Below, piece after piece: positions 32,216 through 42,293 of a stretch of DNA of 64,000 nt. The notes beneath the pieces were generated by a model. It had not been told where the DNA came from, did not search any database, and saw nothing but the letters and a program-made list of their open reading frames with translations. This stretch comes from Sepioteuthis lessoniana (Eukaryota; Mollusca; Cephalopoda; Myopsida; Loliginidae): positions 85,560,543 through 85,624,542 of the forward strand of contig OY757904.1 in assembly GCA_963585895.1 (NCBI GenBank), in the 5' to 3' direction. Position 1 is the stretch's first letter. Each line of letters begins with the position of its first letter. Both the position numbers and the translations under genes were made by a program.

Positions 32216-32792
32216 GTGGTGTTTAAAGGTTTTTATGAAGGTCAGTGGCTAAGGGCAAGACTGTGTTGCCGTAAGATATCTGACTCCATATTTTGGTTAT
32301 ATTATTTTACCCCACGTTGACTGGCCGGCGCAATGCCTTGCCCAAAGAAAGTCCAAAAGAAATATACAAAAAGAAAAGATAGAAACAGATAAGAGACGAA
32401 AACATTTCTTCCATACTTTCCTTTATTTACTTGGTGAATGGACTAACCAACGCTACGTCCCAAGACGCAGCGTGGCGCCCAAAAACACCAGACGGCAAAA
32501 TCGGTGTTGTCGGTTCGACGTCACAACCCGAAAAAAAGAGGTCGGTTCACAGAAAACCTGAGTATTTATCTCTCTACACCGGCTCCAAATTCGCTACTCC
32601 AAAATCCTTCTGATTTTGGCGCGACCGCTTCCCATTGGCTACTTTACTTTTTATTATTTTTCTTTTTTCTGATTTTAACCGGATGGATGCGTGGAGCCTT
32701 ATGCGTGGCGACGCGTTTATACATTTTGTATCTGGCAGCCGACGAGTCAATATCCGGTTGGGAGTTTTACTGTTAATTCCTAAATCCCCACA
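32216..32792. repeat. solo-LTR-like insertion in the nested Gypsy element, TSD AATA
   Basis: A 577-base unit runs from TGTGGTGTTTAAAGG to AATCCCCACA, with TG...CA ends. It is flanked by AATA at 32212-32215 and 32793-32796 and interrupts the RNase H region. It is richer in CpG than the host element and carries an AATAAA on the minus strand. Without coding parts it is best called a solo LTR; its full-length family is not in the window. Confidence 0.65.
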
Positions 32793-33179
32793 AATATACA
32801 TGCCCCTACGCCGTGTGTACTGGCGTCGCGAGCAACGATTATGTTAAGATTAGGGTCGAAGTGTGTTAAGATTAAGTCAAATGTTAATTTTTCTTTAATC
32901 TCACGAAATGCTTGCTCGCATTCTTTCGTCCAAATCCATTTCTTTTCTTTACGTAGAAGTTCATTAAGCGGTGCTCTTAAGCTGTGCAAGTTAGGTATAA
33001 ATTCCTGATAGTAGCTTACTAAACCTAAGAAGCTTTGTAGTGTTTTGGCGTTTTGGGATTACGCATGTCTTTGATTGCTGAAGTACGACTTTTGTCTGGT
33101 TTCTTGCTGTCCTTATTGATTACATGTCCTCAGTATTCAATTTCTTCCAGTAGGAAGTCACATTTATTTTCTTTGATCT

Positions 33180-33740
33180 TCAGCCCATAATTCCTAATTC
33201 GTTCAAAAAATATTTTAGAAAACTTTTATGTTCTTTGATAGAATTACTTTTAACTAGAATGTCATCCAGGTATGCCGTTGTGAAATCTAGCCCAGCTATC
33301 ATGGTGTCCATGATTTGCTGGAACACCGCCGGTGCAGTCTTAACGCCAAAGAGTAAGCGTCCGTACTTGAACAAACCCCCATGAGTGCTAATACAGAGTA
33401 ATTTCGAGCTTTCCTCGTCTGTTGGTATTTGGAGATAAGCCTCACTAAGATAAATTTTCGAGAAGTATCGACCGCCATTTAGTTTCGTGAATATTTCTTC
33501 TGGACTAGGTTGCGGATAATGGTGATCTTCTATTGCGCTGTTTAAGCCTGTGAAAAAATCTGCACAGACACGTATTTCTCCTGATTTTTTCTTTACATAT
33601 ACAACAAGAGCCGCCCAGTCGCTGTAGTCGACTTTAGAGAGTACTCCGCATTGCGTTAACCTTTCTAGTTCTTTATCAATTTTGTCTATAGCAGCGAAAG
33701 GAATGGTTCGTTTTTTTTTTTCTGAAGACTGGTTGTACAT
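33180..33740 (-). CDS. reverse transcriptase fragment of the nested Gypsy element
   Basis: This frame carries the front half of a Ty3/Gypsy reverse transcriptase, which copies element RNA into DNA. Visible blocks are CGVLSKVDYSDWAALVVYVK, RVCADF, HYPQPSPEEIFTKLNGGRYF, SEAYLQI and the catalytic motif AYLDDILV. The same blocks occur in the element at 46250-53753, so the two belong to one lineage. It is a fossil copy. Confidence 0.88.
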   Translation of the reverse strand: MYNQSSEKKKRTIPFAAIDKIDKELERLTQCGVLSKVDYSDWAALVVYVKKKSGEIRVCADFFTGLNSAIEDHHYPQPSPEEIFTKLNGGRYFSKIYLSEAYLQIPTDEESSKLLCISTHGGLFKYGRLLFGVKTAPAVFQQIMDTMIAGLDFTTAYLDDILVKSNSIKEHKSFLKYFLNELGIMG

Positions 33741-34745
33741 TCTTTTTTAGTTTAATTTTGGCAGTCATTTTCGTGCACCTACCCAAACCTTCTGGGAAGA
33801 CCTCGGGAAAGGTTTTCTTTATTTCTTCTTTTAAGTTTTGGGAGTCGCCTTTGTATTCTTCTACGTTGTTACAGAAAGACGAAATAGGTAGATCCCATAA
33901 GTTGAATTTCGTGATAGGATCCGTTCCAAATAAGTTGTTAGTGTTTTGCATAACGAATATTTTCATTTTTTTTATTTTGTTATTAAAATTTATATTCCAC
34001 TAAACTTCGCCTCCAAAATTTATTTTTCTGCCTTATGGATCAGTTCTGAAATTTCTAGCGGTTTTTTGTCATTTTCTAGCTGTTTTTTGTCATTATTTTC
34101 CTTTAATTCCAAAATTTGTTGTTGAAATTTCGCTTTATTCTTGATCTGTCTCTCTTGTAGTTGCTTTTAGAATTGTATCTGAAATTTAATAAGTTCGAAG
34201 ATTGACGCTTGGAATTGTTCCATATCTGTTACAAGTAGAGCGAGAAAAAAATTATGTGCGTGTTTTCTCAGTGAGGAGGGCCAAAAAAGAAAAGTTTTCC
34301 TTAGCCACGTAAATTTAGCACGGAGAATGATTTTTTTTTCTTGGGGATAAACAAACAATCCAAAAAAAAAAATTTTACAAATAAGTTATAATTTAACTTA
34401 CTGTTTCAGGCAAATATGTTTACGTTTGTATTTTTAATCCTGTTTTTTTTCTCACTGTTATGTGAAAAATATCTTTTTCGTCATTGTTATGTTCTACGGG
34501 TTCAAGTTCCTCGTCAGCACTATGACGGTGGTTTTATTTGTCCAAGTGATTTTGAAAATCTAAGTCGTCAATTGTTACGTCCTGAGTGGGTTTTTCTTTT
34601 TTCGCCGTGTTTGAATTCGAGATTCGTCGCCAAACTTGTTGAGTGGGACGATTGAATTTTTGTGTGCTGAGTTCGGTTCCTTGCGACCAAACTGTTGCAG
34701 GGTGAACGAATTTTTGTTACTGTGTTCGAATCTTCGTCGCCAAAC

Positions 34746-35032
34746 TGTTGCGTTCTAGTTAGTGAACGCTTGTAGTAGTAATAAAAAGACAAACCATAAT
34801 ATGTGAGGAAATAGAGTTATATTTACAGGAAAAAGTATTTACAATAGAGAGACTGTTAGTAAACAAGAACAGAGGATTAGTGAATAGAGGATAAAGATAT
34901 AGTCCAACAATAGTATTGGCTTCCGTTATAAGGAACGGCTCTTCACCTTGTAGTCTGCAGGTATTAGTAGCTACTGCTATATATGGCAGATGGACTAGCT
35001 CATTGTGTCGAAAAGGTATGTGATACCCAACA
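34746..35032 (-). repeat. LTR of the nested Gypsy element (transcriptional 5' copy)
   Basis: Direct partner of 30270-30547. It is 287 bases long with TGTTG...CAACA ends and GTTAT immediately outside at 35033-35037. The two copies differ at roughly ten bases and a few small gaps. Confidence 0.9.
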
Positions 35033-35095
35033 GTTATTTATTTGTATTGTCAATTAATTTATTGTGTTATGGAAACAACCTATTAAAAACTCAAT

Positions 35096-35113
35096 TGGTG
35101 ACCCCGACGTGAT
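35096..35113 (+). other. tRNA-Trp primer-binding site of the CsRn1-type element
   Basis: TGGTGACCCCGACGTGAT lies two bases after the end of the 5' LTR (…ACTCA). It is an 18-base match to the complement of the animal tRNA-Trp 3' end including CCA. This is the primer known for the CsRn1 family. Confidence 0.85.
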
Positions 35114-35119
35114 ATTGAC

Positions 35120-36210
35120 AAACCTTCTGAATAACGAAACATAAAAAAGGAACAACTCGAAACTCAGCCTTCATTTACGGACAGCAGAACAAGCAAAAAG
35201 AAAAGAAGACAGAAAAAAGCTTCCGGACTCAAAGAAATTGACAACCGAATGGATACAGCCACACACGAATTTTCTTTCTTTGTAGCACTCGTGTTCATTC
35301 AATAGGCATTCGTCGGCAGCGAAGAAATGGACGCAATTTTTCTTCCAGCAAAATATACATAAAGAAAAACCTTTTCGTGACGGAGAAAGACTTTAAAATA
35401 CTTCGTTTTACGAAGTTATAAAAGAAAGTAAATTTTTTTGGCAAGTAAAACAATCTTTTAAAAAAGAGATATCATTTTTCGTCTACCTGACATAGCGGCG
35501 CTAATTTGCAACGACAGTTTTATTCAGCAAGCCGTCAAATACAGAGGCTACAGAAATATTCTCCCTTTACCCCAATGCCGACATTTTTTTGGAACGTGTG
35601 CCTCTACAACAAAAAAGACCCAAAAACTTTCCAACGAGGAATTATTTTCTTTTCAGCCAGTCCACAAGAAAAACACCAACTCAAGCTAACATAACGAACA
35701 TAACATTTTGTTCAAACAAAACGAACATTAAAAAATATATATCTCAACTAGGCCTGCTGGGCAGAAAAAAGGAAGAAGAAACTTACTACTCTGCTCTTTT
35801 CAACTGACCACGTGGTACACACAAAAAAATTGTAATAACCAAAAAAAAAAAAAAAAAAAAAAATGAGTAATACATTTTTACATTTTTTTCGTTTAGAAAG
35901 CAGTATGGTTAAAGCTAAAAGAGTGCCTTCCTCCTACTTAACATTTCATTTTTCCTGCCTAAATGGTGATTGGGCGACTCCATATTGAATTTCATCTTTT
36001 GTTTTCGGAGCACCTTGCCAACTGACTATCACCTTCATTTTCCTGACTAAGGAACCTTAAAGCAGCACTTTCTTTTGAAAAATTCTTTAAGCACGAATAT
36101 CACTTTCTATTTCCTTGTGGCTTTTAAAACATATTTTTCCCTTTGTTTCTTTCTCACTAAAACGTGTTTCTTTGATTTCTTTTGGTCTGTTGTCACTCTA
36201 TAAATAAAAA
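35120..36210 (+). other. leader and gag region of the CsRn1-type element
   Basis: A-rich sequence between primer site and zinc knuckle, where the family carries gag. I recognise no conserved capsid block here. Short open frames at 35506-35807 are basic and not diagnostic. Confidence 0.5.
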
Positions 36211-36215
36211 AGAAA

Positions 36216-36440
36216 ATGGATACTACATTGGCTATACATGACGCTTTGGAGCGACTTCCCAAAGAAATAAGTAAATTAGCCGTGGGTAGGTCTCAACCGC
36301 CCAGACGTCAATACAAAAATTGTTCGCCATCCCCACACCACCGCCGCCACTCAAACAAACCAAGACTATGCGTTTATCACAGTCGCTTTGGCGCTGAGGC
36401 ACGGAGGTGCAAAATACCCTGCTCGTTTTCAAACCATTGA
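36216..36440 (+). CDS. gag C-terminal fragment with CHCC knuckle
   Basis: The frame includes PRLCVYHSRFGAEARRCKIP followed by C, a C-X2-H-X9-C-X3-C knuckle. This CHCC arrangement, rather than the usual CCHC, is characteristic of CsRn1-clade gag proteins and binds the element RNA. The protease frame follows at once and overlaps the end. Fossil copy. Confidence 0.75.
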   Translation: MDTTLAIHDALERLPKEISKLAVGRSQPPRRQYKNCSPSPHHRRHSNKPRLCVYHSRFGAEARRCKIPCSFSNH

Positions 36441-36955
36441 AACATAAATCTAGAAAGCTGAGCACGGCACACTCTTCACAAGATTTATGTAACAACCGTG
36501 CCTATTTTATCACAGACTCCAGATCCCAAGCATATTGTTTCGTTGACACAGGAGCAGCTTGCAGTATCTGGCCACTGGAACTCCTCACTGAGAAGCCGAC
36601 AGTGTCGCCCATCACACTGCAAGCGGCAAATCCCTCCCCTATTCCCACGTACGGTCAAATTTCTGGTTCTCTGGACTTGGAATTACGAAGAGACTTTACA
36701 TGGGTTTTTACTGTAGCAGATTTACCATACCTCATTCTGGGCTTGGACTTTCTGTACCACTTCAACCTCTTAGTGGATATGCGCAAACGACGGCTTATTG
36801 ACGCTAATACGGAACTTTTCGTCAATAATCAGCCCGGTATTTTTCATTGCTGCCACCGAAGACCCATACCAAACCTTATTACGCTCTTACCCAAAGTTAA
36901 CAAATATGAATTTTGTTGTGAGCATGCCAGCACACACAACAACTCATCACATTGA
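36407..36955 (+). CDS. aspartic protease region of the CsRn1-type element
   Basis: The protease cuts the element polyprotein. FVDTGAACSIWP holds the active-site DTG, and DLPYLILGLDFLYHFNLLVD is the usual distal 'ILGxDFL' flap-end motif. The segment ends shortly before the reverse transcriptase. The frame overlaps the preceding gag frame, as in related elements. Fossil copy. Confidence 0.85.
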   Translation: MQNTLLVFKPLKHKSRKLSTAHSSQDLCNNRAYFITDSRSQAYCFVDTGAACSIWPLELLTEKPTVSPITLQAANPSPIPTYGQISGSLDLELRRDFTWVFTVADLPYLILGLDFLYHFNLLVDMRKRRLIDANTELFVNNQPGIFHCCHRRPIPNLITLLPKVNKYEFCCEHASTHNNSSH

Positions 36956-36956
36956 G

Positions 36957-37900
36957 ACTAAAGGTGCTCCGGTGTTCTCACGCCCTCGCCGCCTCCCTGC
37001 AGATAAACTCAAGGCGGCGAAGGCAGAATTTAACCATATGCAGCTGCTGGGAATTATACGCCCCTCGCCTAGTCCATGGGCTTGCATATGGTTCCGAAGC
37101 TCTCTGAAAATTGGCGTCCGACTGGGGACTATCAACGACTGAATGCCATGACGGTACCTGATCGTTACCCAATCCCGTATATACAGGACTTCGCTTCCTC
37201 TCTGTATGGTTGTAAGACCTTCTCCAAACTAGACCTCGTTAAGGCTTACCATCAGATACCAGTAAATCCGGCCGATATACCCCAGACTGCTGTAACAACT
37301 CCATTTGGAGCATTCGAATTTTCAACTATGCCTTTCGGTTTGTGAAACGCGGCTAGTACCTTCCAACGCTTCATGGACGAATAGTGCGTGATTTTGACTT
37401 CGTCTGTAATTATATAGATAACATCCTTGCAGCAAGTGCCTCACCTGAGGAACATGTTACTTACCTCCGCCTTCGAACGATTTCAGAAGTACCAGGTTAA
37501 CCCTGGGAAATGCATTTTCGGTGCTTCGTCACTAACTTTCTTGGGCCACATTATCAGCTCTGAAAAAGTGAAGGCTCTACAAGACCTTCAACCACCCACT
37601 TAACTTCGCCAACTAAGGCATTTACTCGGTCTGCTTAACTACTACAAACGTTTTATCCTACACTGTGCGGGTCTCCTGTCTCCTCTTTCTGACCTGTTAC
37701 GTAACAGGAAAAAGAAAAATGAGCAGATTTCGCTGAATGATATCCAACTGAAAGCCTTTAATGAAGTGAAGCAGAAACAAGCAACAACATCGCTACTTGC
37801 ACATCCTGTACCCGACGCCCAGTTTTCACTGGTCGTTGATGCATCGGGCACAGCTGTAGGTGCAGTTTTGCAACATCAACACCGACAACAGTTACAACCT
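36957..37900 (+). CDS. reverse transcriptase region of the CsRn1-type element
   Basis: The blocks seen in order are [20 protein letters not shown] (start of the domain), [50 protein letters not shown] and, further on, a polymerase/thumb region with [10 protein letters not shown]. These are standard Ty3/Gypsy motifs. The region is broken in the window copy, so no single frame covers it. Confidence 0.8.
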
Positions 37901-37972
37901 CTCGCTTATTTTTCGTGACAGCTGAAACCAGCAGAACAACGTTACAGCAAGTTTCGGCGTGAACTCCTGGCT

Positions 37973-38377
37973 ATGTACCTAGCATTTAAACACTTTCAGC
38001 ATTCATTAGAGCACCGGCAATTTGTGATCTACACCGATCACCGTCTGCTTACTTTCGCACTGCGTTCTAAGCCGGACAAGTATTCTCGCGAAACTCGCCA
38101 CTTGGATTTTGTTTCGCAGTTTACCAACGATATCCGACATATCTTTAGTGAACAGAATGCTACGGCAGACGACTTGTCTCGCCTTCCAATTAATTCTCTG
38201 TTCTCACCTTCGGATATCGATATACGGCAAATGGCCTTAGACCAGCTACGTCTGGACACCTTGGATCTATCGTCACCTGAATTTGCAACTTGCAAATTCG
38301 TATACCTGCCAGTGCTCACTGTGGACGCGCAGATCATCTGTGACACCTCAACAAACACACCTCGACCTTTGTTCTGA
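37973..38377 (+). CDS. RNase H region of the CsRn1-type element
   Basis: RNase H removes the RNA strand after reverse transcription. [20 protein letters not shown] and HRLLTFAL, followed by [16 protein letters not shown] and ADDLSRLP, match the classical Gypsy RNase H and its tether (TDHRPL...ADALSR). Fossil copy. Confidence 0.85.
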   Translation: MYLAFKHFQHSLEHRQFVIYTDHRLLTFALRSKPDKYSRETRHLDFVSQFTNDIRHIFSEQNATADDLSRLPINSLFSPSDIDIRQMALDQLRLDTLDLSSPEFATCKFVYLPVLTVDAQIICDTSTNTPRPLF

Positions 38378-38415
38378 TAATTCATTGTAGGGTTGTTTTT
38401 GACACCCTACACCAT

Positions 38416-39540
38416 TTGGCACACTCCAGACCCAAAGCCACAGTAAAGCTGATTTCAGCTAGATTTTTCTGGCCAAATATGTGGCGTGATATCACTGCCT
38501 GGACACGTTCCTGCGTATCGTGCCAAAAGTCAAAGGTGCACAAACATATCCGTGCACCACTTGGAACATTCAGCACCCCAGACGCTCGGTTCAGCCATGT
38601 CCATATTGATCTGGTTGGACCATGGCCGGTCAGTCAGGGATTTACCTACCTCCTGACCTGTATAGACCGTTTTACACGGTGGCCTGAAGCTATTCCCCTA
38701 AAGGACATTTCAGCTGAATCCATAACGCAAGCCCTTATATCAGGCTGGATAACGCGTTATGGAGTTCCAACAACTATTACCACTGACCGTGGCGGACAGT
38801 TTGAATCCCATCTATTCCAAGAACTTTCTAGGATTTTAGGGATCAAACATACACGTACAACGAGCTATCACCCTGCTTCTAACGGGATGATAGAACGCTT
38901 CCATCGACAATTGAAAGCTGCATTGCGTAACTATCCTGGCCAACAGCGATGGAGCGAATATGTACCTGTTGTCCTTCTTGGCTGTTGCGCAGCTATTAAA
39001 GAGGACCTAGGATACTCTCCAGAAGAACTTGTCTATGGAGTACCTCTATCGTTACCAAGTCAGATGCTGAACCCGATAGATTTAATAGCAACAGATCCAG
39101 TTTTGTATACAAACAAACTGCGAGCTTATTTTGGTAAGCTCTCATCAATGCACCCTCGGGAACAGACCATCAAATCATCGGTCCCAAAAGACATTTCTTC
39201 GTGGACTCACGTTTTTCTGAGAAAGGATTCTGTGAAAGCCCCTCTTACTCCGCCTTACACTGGTCCTTACCGTGTGCTTTCACGCACTGACAAACTTTTC
39301 ACCCATGATATTAGTGGCAAAAAAGAGACTATATCTATTGACAGGATGAAAAGAGCCTTTGTTAACACTAACACACAAGAGCCACATATCCCCCCTACAT
39401 ACACACATGGATATACCCTTACACCAGGAGAAGGGAACAATACAACACCAAAAGACAATTACGTTACAACCACACGTAGTGGTCGACAACATTGGCCGAA
39501 AAAAATTTGTAAAACTTTGTATATATATATATATATATAA
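38416..39540 (+). CDS. integrase of the CsRn1-type element, one open frame
   Basis: A 374-codon frame stays open to its end, the best preserved part of the element. Visible are the zinc-binding end CVSCQKSK (with HH just upstream of the frame start at about 38410), [10 protein letters not shown] (Asp), [10 protein letters not shown] (Asp) and [13 protein letters not shown] (Glu), then a C-terminal region with [20 protein letters not shown], the GPY/F module of Gypsy integrases. The frame ends in a TA repeat encoding YIYIYI. Confidence 0.92.
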   Translation: MAHSRPKATVKLISARFFWPNMWRDITAWTRSCVSCQKSKVHKHIRAPLGTFSTPDARFSHVHIDLVGPWPVSQGFTYLLTCIDRFTRWPEAIPLKDISAESITQALISGWITRYGVPTTITTDRGGQFESHLFQELSRILGIKHTRTTSYHPASNGMIERFHRQLKAALRNYPGQQRWSEYVPVVLLGCCAAIKEDLGYSPEELVYGVPLSLPSQMLNPIDLIATDPVLYTNKLRAYFGKLSSMHPREQTIKSSVPKDISSWTHVFLRKDSVKAPLTPPYTGPYRVLSRTDKLFTHDISGKKETISIDRMKRAFVNTNTQEPHIPPTYTHGYTLTPGEGNNTTPKDNYVTTTRSGRQHWPKKICKTLYIYIYI

Positions 39541-39608
39541 TGAACCGTCGTTTGTTTTTACGGCTGCTATCTTTTTCTCTGACGACTTTCCGCCTAAGCA
39601 GGGGGTGA

Positions 39609-40915
39609 TGTAGCAGTCACAGATCTATTTCCTCTCGCGAATCAGTGCCCCCGCCAAGCGATTCGGCCACACACTGACCAAACAGGAGCAGAGCGCATTG
39701 ATTCCTTCTTCCTCTCTAGAACTATTTTTTCTAGTCCTTTTTGGAAGTCACGACAAGTCCCAGAGAGAAACCAGCTGGCAGTGAAGACAGACCTCTCTCG
39801 CGTCCTCTGCTACGTACATTCCACATGGAACACCTTCACGGAAGATCACGCTACTACTAGCTTCACACACAGAAGAACCAACCTTGCAACCAGTCACATG
39901 AGCTACTTGCTACTGTGACACACTTCCAACAAACTCACGGACCAACATACTATCCTGCGACACCAAAAAGAACCTGTAGCAGAAAGAACTTCGGATTTTT
40001 GTTTGGCGCGTAAATTAATTTGACCCGTTATGGTCGTCGCATATTTTCACTCAGTGAGGATGACCATTTTCCCAGGTAGCACCAAAACGGTGAAAGCCCG
40101 CCAAACTATCTTCCTCAGAACCTTTCGAGAAGGACGGAGGTACTTTCTGTCCGCTCCCTTCATAGCAGCAGAAGCAGAACACCATGAGGAAAGCCATTTA
40201 ATTTATGGACCTCTTGAGTCTACCCTCATAGACCAAGGGTTCCCAGATGAACATGAATTAGATGCATGTAATCCGGCACACACAGGAATACCTTCATGTC
40301 GCATCTGATTTTGATATGTCTACAGGGACGTGCAATTCCGCTCAGCCATCCACCTACCTCATTCCTGGGCAACCTTATCTGGAGACTTTCATGCCTCTCT
40401 TCTGCAGCAACCAGGACCACACATCTATGGGTGACTACATCATTCCTGACCTTAAACAGCAAACACGACTTTTGCTACACCTATGGCGACCATATCCCTC
40501 TCAGACATTCAACAATGCCTTAACGCTAGCGATGCACATTCCACTCAGGCATTTAGCAGCTAAAATTCCATCTCAACTCAATAACTATTTCCTTCCTTCC
40601 TTCCTTCCTTCCTTCCTTCCTATGAGACTTGCAGCATAAAGGTACCCTTTATTCTGGCTACCTTTTAACTATCTTAAAAACTTTTCGATATCTCGTTCCA
40701 TCTCCTTTATTTCCAACAGCAATATAGCAAGGAACAAACGTAACAACGCATCAACGAATAATCTTCTTCGCTAAAAACCTATTCTCACTCTGACTCGTTT
40801 ACTTTAGCTACTATAATAAACCTTTTGTTGTTGTGTTTTCAAAAGAAGTTTTTTTTTTATTTATTTGTATTGTCAATTAATTGATAGTGTTATGGAAACA
40901 AACGTATTAAAAACT
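39609..40915 (+). repeat. 3' LTR of the CsRn1-type element, split by a solo-LTR-like unit
   Basis: It starts TGTAGCAGTCACAG after a purine tract (gcaggggg). The segment 39789-39974 matches 30044-30226 closely, and 40776-40915 matches 30227-30269 plus 35033-35093. The LTR itself is about 510 bases long; the rest is the insertion at 39975-40775. Confidence 0.85.
39975..40775. repeat. solo-LTR-like insertion, TSD AACC
   Basis: An 801-base unit starts TGTAGCAGAAAGAACTTCGG and ends CTTCTTCGCTAAA. It is flanked by AACC at 39971-39974 and 40776-40779. A diverged second copy lies at 61284-62057. The TGTAGCAG start is shared with the LTR it interrupts, so both may be LTRs of related CsRn1-type families. 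It contains a TTCC microsatellite (40590-40620). Confidence 0.75.
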
Positions 40916-40919
40916 ATAT

Positions 40920-41172
40920 GTATATATATAAATATATATATATGCAGATATTTTAAAAAAAAAGAACGTTGATTGAATGTTTGAATGTTTCTTTGTATAT
41001 ATATTTTCTTTTCTTCTGTTATTGTATTTTATCACACATCCATCATTGTTTTATCAACATCTGTTCCACAATCCTAAAGTCTTGATGAAGGTTCATAAAA
41101 ACTGAAACGTTTTAATGTTGACTTTGCTTTGTAATAAATTCATCCTTTTTGGATTACTTTGTTTTTCTCTTT

Positions 41173-41217
<45 letters not shown>

Positions 41218-41795
41218 TCATGCATGTAAATATAAATCATATATATATATATATATAAAGATTTTTTAGCAAACTAAGATATTTTTTCACTTAATGCTAC
41301 CATATTATTGAGGATTCTTTCCTTTTTATTTTCTTTTTATTTCTTTATTCTTCCTTCCCACTTTATGTCTTTGATGAAACAGAATATGCCTACCCCCCCT
41401 CAACCCCTTTCCTTTCTTTCCTTCTTTCTTTTTTCTCACTTGAATTAATCCATCTGATCAAATCTCTGATGAAACCTGATACATTTGACTTCATCAAGCT
41501 CCAGAATATACCCAGATAGTCACAGTGAAAACCAATAACCCCTGCACCATCTCTTAAACCCACAGCTACCTCACTCTTGATTTCTTCCCTTGGACTTTCT
41601 CCTTCTCTCCTTTTATACCTTTATCTTCTTTGTTATTTTATTTATTTCTTCAATTGCTTAAATGTAGAAAAAATCTAAAAAGGCTTAGTCTGATGAAATT
41701 CTGGAATAATGAACGAAATATTACTTTATCCACCTTTCCATTTATCTTTATCGTATATATATATATATTGAAAGTGTATATTTATGCTGCAAGTT
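40920..41795. other. microsatellite-rich spacer between elements
   Basis: TA repeats (40917-40945, 41201-41217, 41240-41260), a CT run (41177-41200) and a patch 'gatgaaggttcataaaaact' plus 'gaaacgtttt' (41083-41115), which resembles a motif recurrent in Penelope-like or other invertebrate repeats. No gene seen. Confidence 0.5.
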
Positions 41796-41798
41796 TTT

Positions 41799-42215
41799 AT
41801 TCAAGTAAGTTTAATTAAAGAACATGGAACACTGTTTATTATTTTTAATTGTAATTTTTCAAATCTTCTTGCTGTTTTTCTTGAATTAGGATCCGGGTGC
41901 TAAAGGAATTGTCCAATATCTTCAACCCAAGTGCTTTCGACATACTTTTGGTCATCATTAGGTGTAACTGAAAATGTTCTAACCGACAACTTCAAAACAA
42001 AATACCACAGATAATTAAAACGATAAAAACTCAAATTGTCAAGTCAAACTACACTACCCCTGATGACAACCAAAACTATAATCTAATGCCCATGGGCTAT
42101 GGGATAATTTCTTTACAACCTGGAACCCAATACAAGAAAAATAACAAGAAGACTTGAAAAATTACAATTAGAAATCACACAGTGTTCCATCATCTTTAAT
42201 AAAACTTGCTTGAAT
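41799..42215. repeat. fold-back element with ~170-bp imperfect inverted arms
   Basis: The left arm (41799-41970) and the reverse complement of the right arm (about 42045-42215) align along their length. Shared blocks include 'atggaacactgt', 'aattgtaatttttcaa', 'tcttcttg' and 'ttttggt(c/t)(a/g)tcat'. A spacer of about 75 bases lies between. Both outer edges run into TA or TATC microsatellites. No coding capacity. It may be a palindromic non-autonomous element. Confidence 0.75.
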
Positions 42216-42293
42216 ATCTATCTATATCTATCTATCTATAAATATATATGCTGATATATATATATATATATGATATATATATATATATATATA

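Larger units (their letters stand above)
30270..35032 (-). mobile_element. Gypsy LTR retrotransposon (fossil) nested in the 5' LTR, TSD GTTAT
   Basis: Two direct LTR copies, 30270-30547 and 34746-35032 (TGTTGCG...CA), are roughly 96% alike by eye, so the insertion is fairly recent. Five-base duplications GTTAT lie at 30265-30269 and 35033-35037. The coding strand is minus. Next to the 34746 LTR is a primer-site candidate starting TTTGGCGACGA. Recognisable parts are the gag start with coiled-coil (about 34220-34020), polymerase linker (33966-33676), reverse transcriptase (33740-33180), RNase H (32990-32780 and 32200-31990) and integrase (31526-31086). It is clearly broken (several breaks), and another LTR-like unit lies within it. 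Confidence 0.9.
30044..40915 (+). mobile_element. CsRn1-type Gypsy LTR retrotransposon (fossil), host to later insertions
   Basis: The order on the plus strand is 5' LTR remnant (30044-30269 and 35033-35093), primer-binding site, leader, gag zinc knuckle, protease, reverse transcriptase, RNase H, integrase, then 3' LTR (39609-40915). The primer site TGGTGACCCCGACGTGAT is complementary to the 3' end of tRNA-Trp. Together with the unusual CHCC knuckle this is the known signature of the CsRn1 clade. A Gypsy element on the other strand sits in its 5' LTR and a solo-LTR-like unit in its 3' LTR. It is broken in several places (about five or six) and not young, as its LTR copies differ clearly. Confidence 0.88.

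Noticed and set aside
40262-40639. 125-codon plus-strand frame in the 801-bp unit
   Set aside because: It reads through a TTCC microsatellite, and the frame is not kept in the copy at 61284; non-coding LTR-like DNA.
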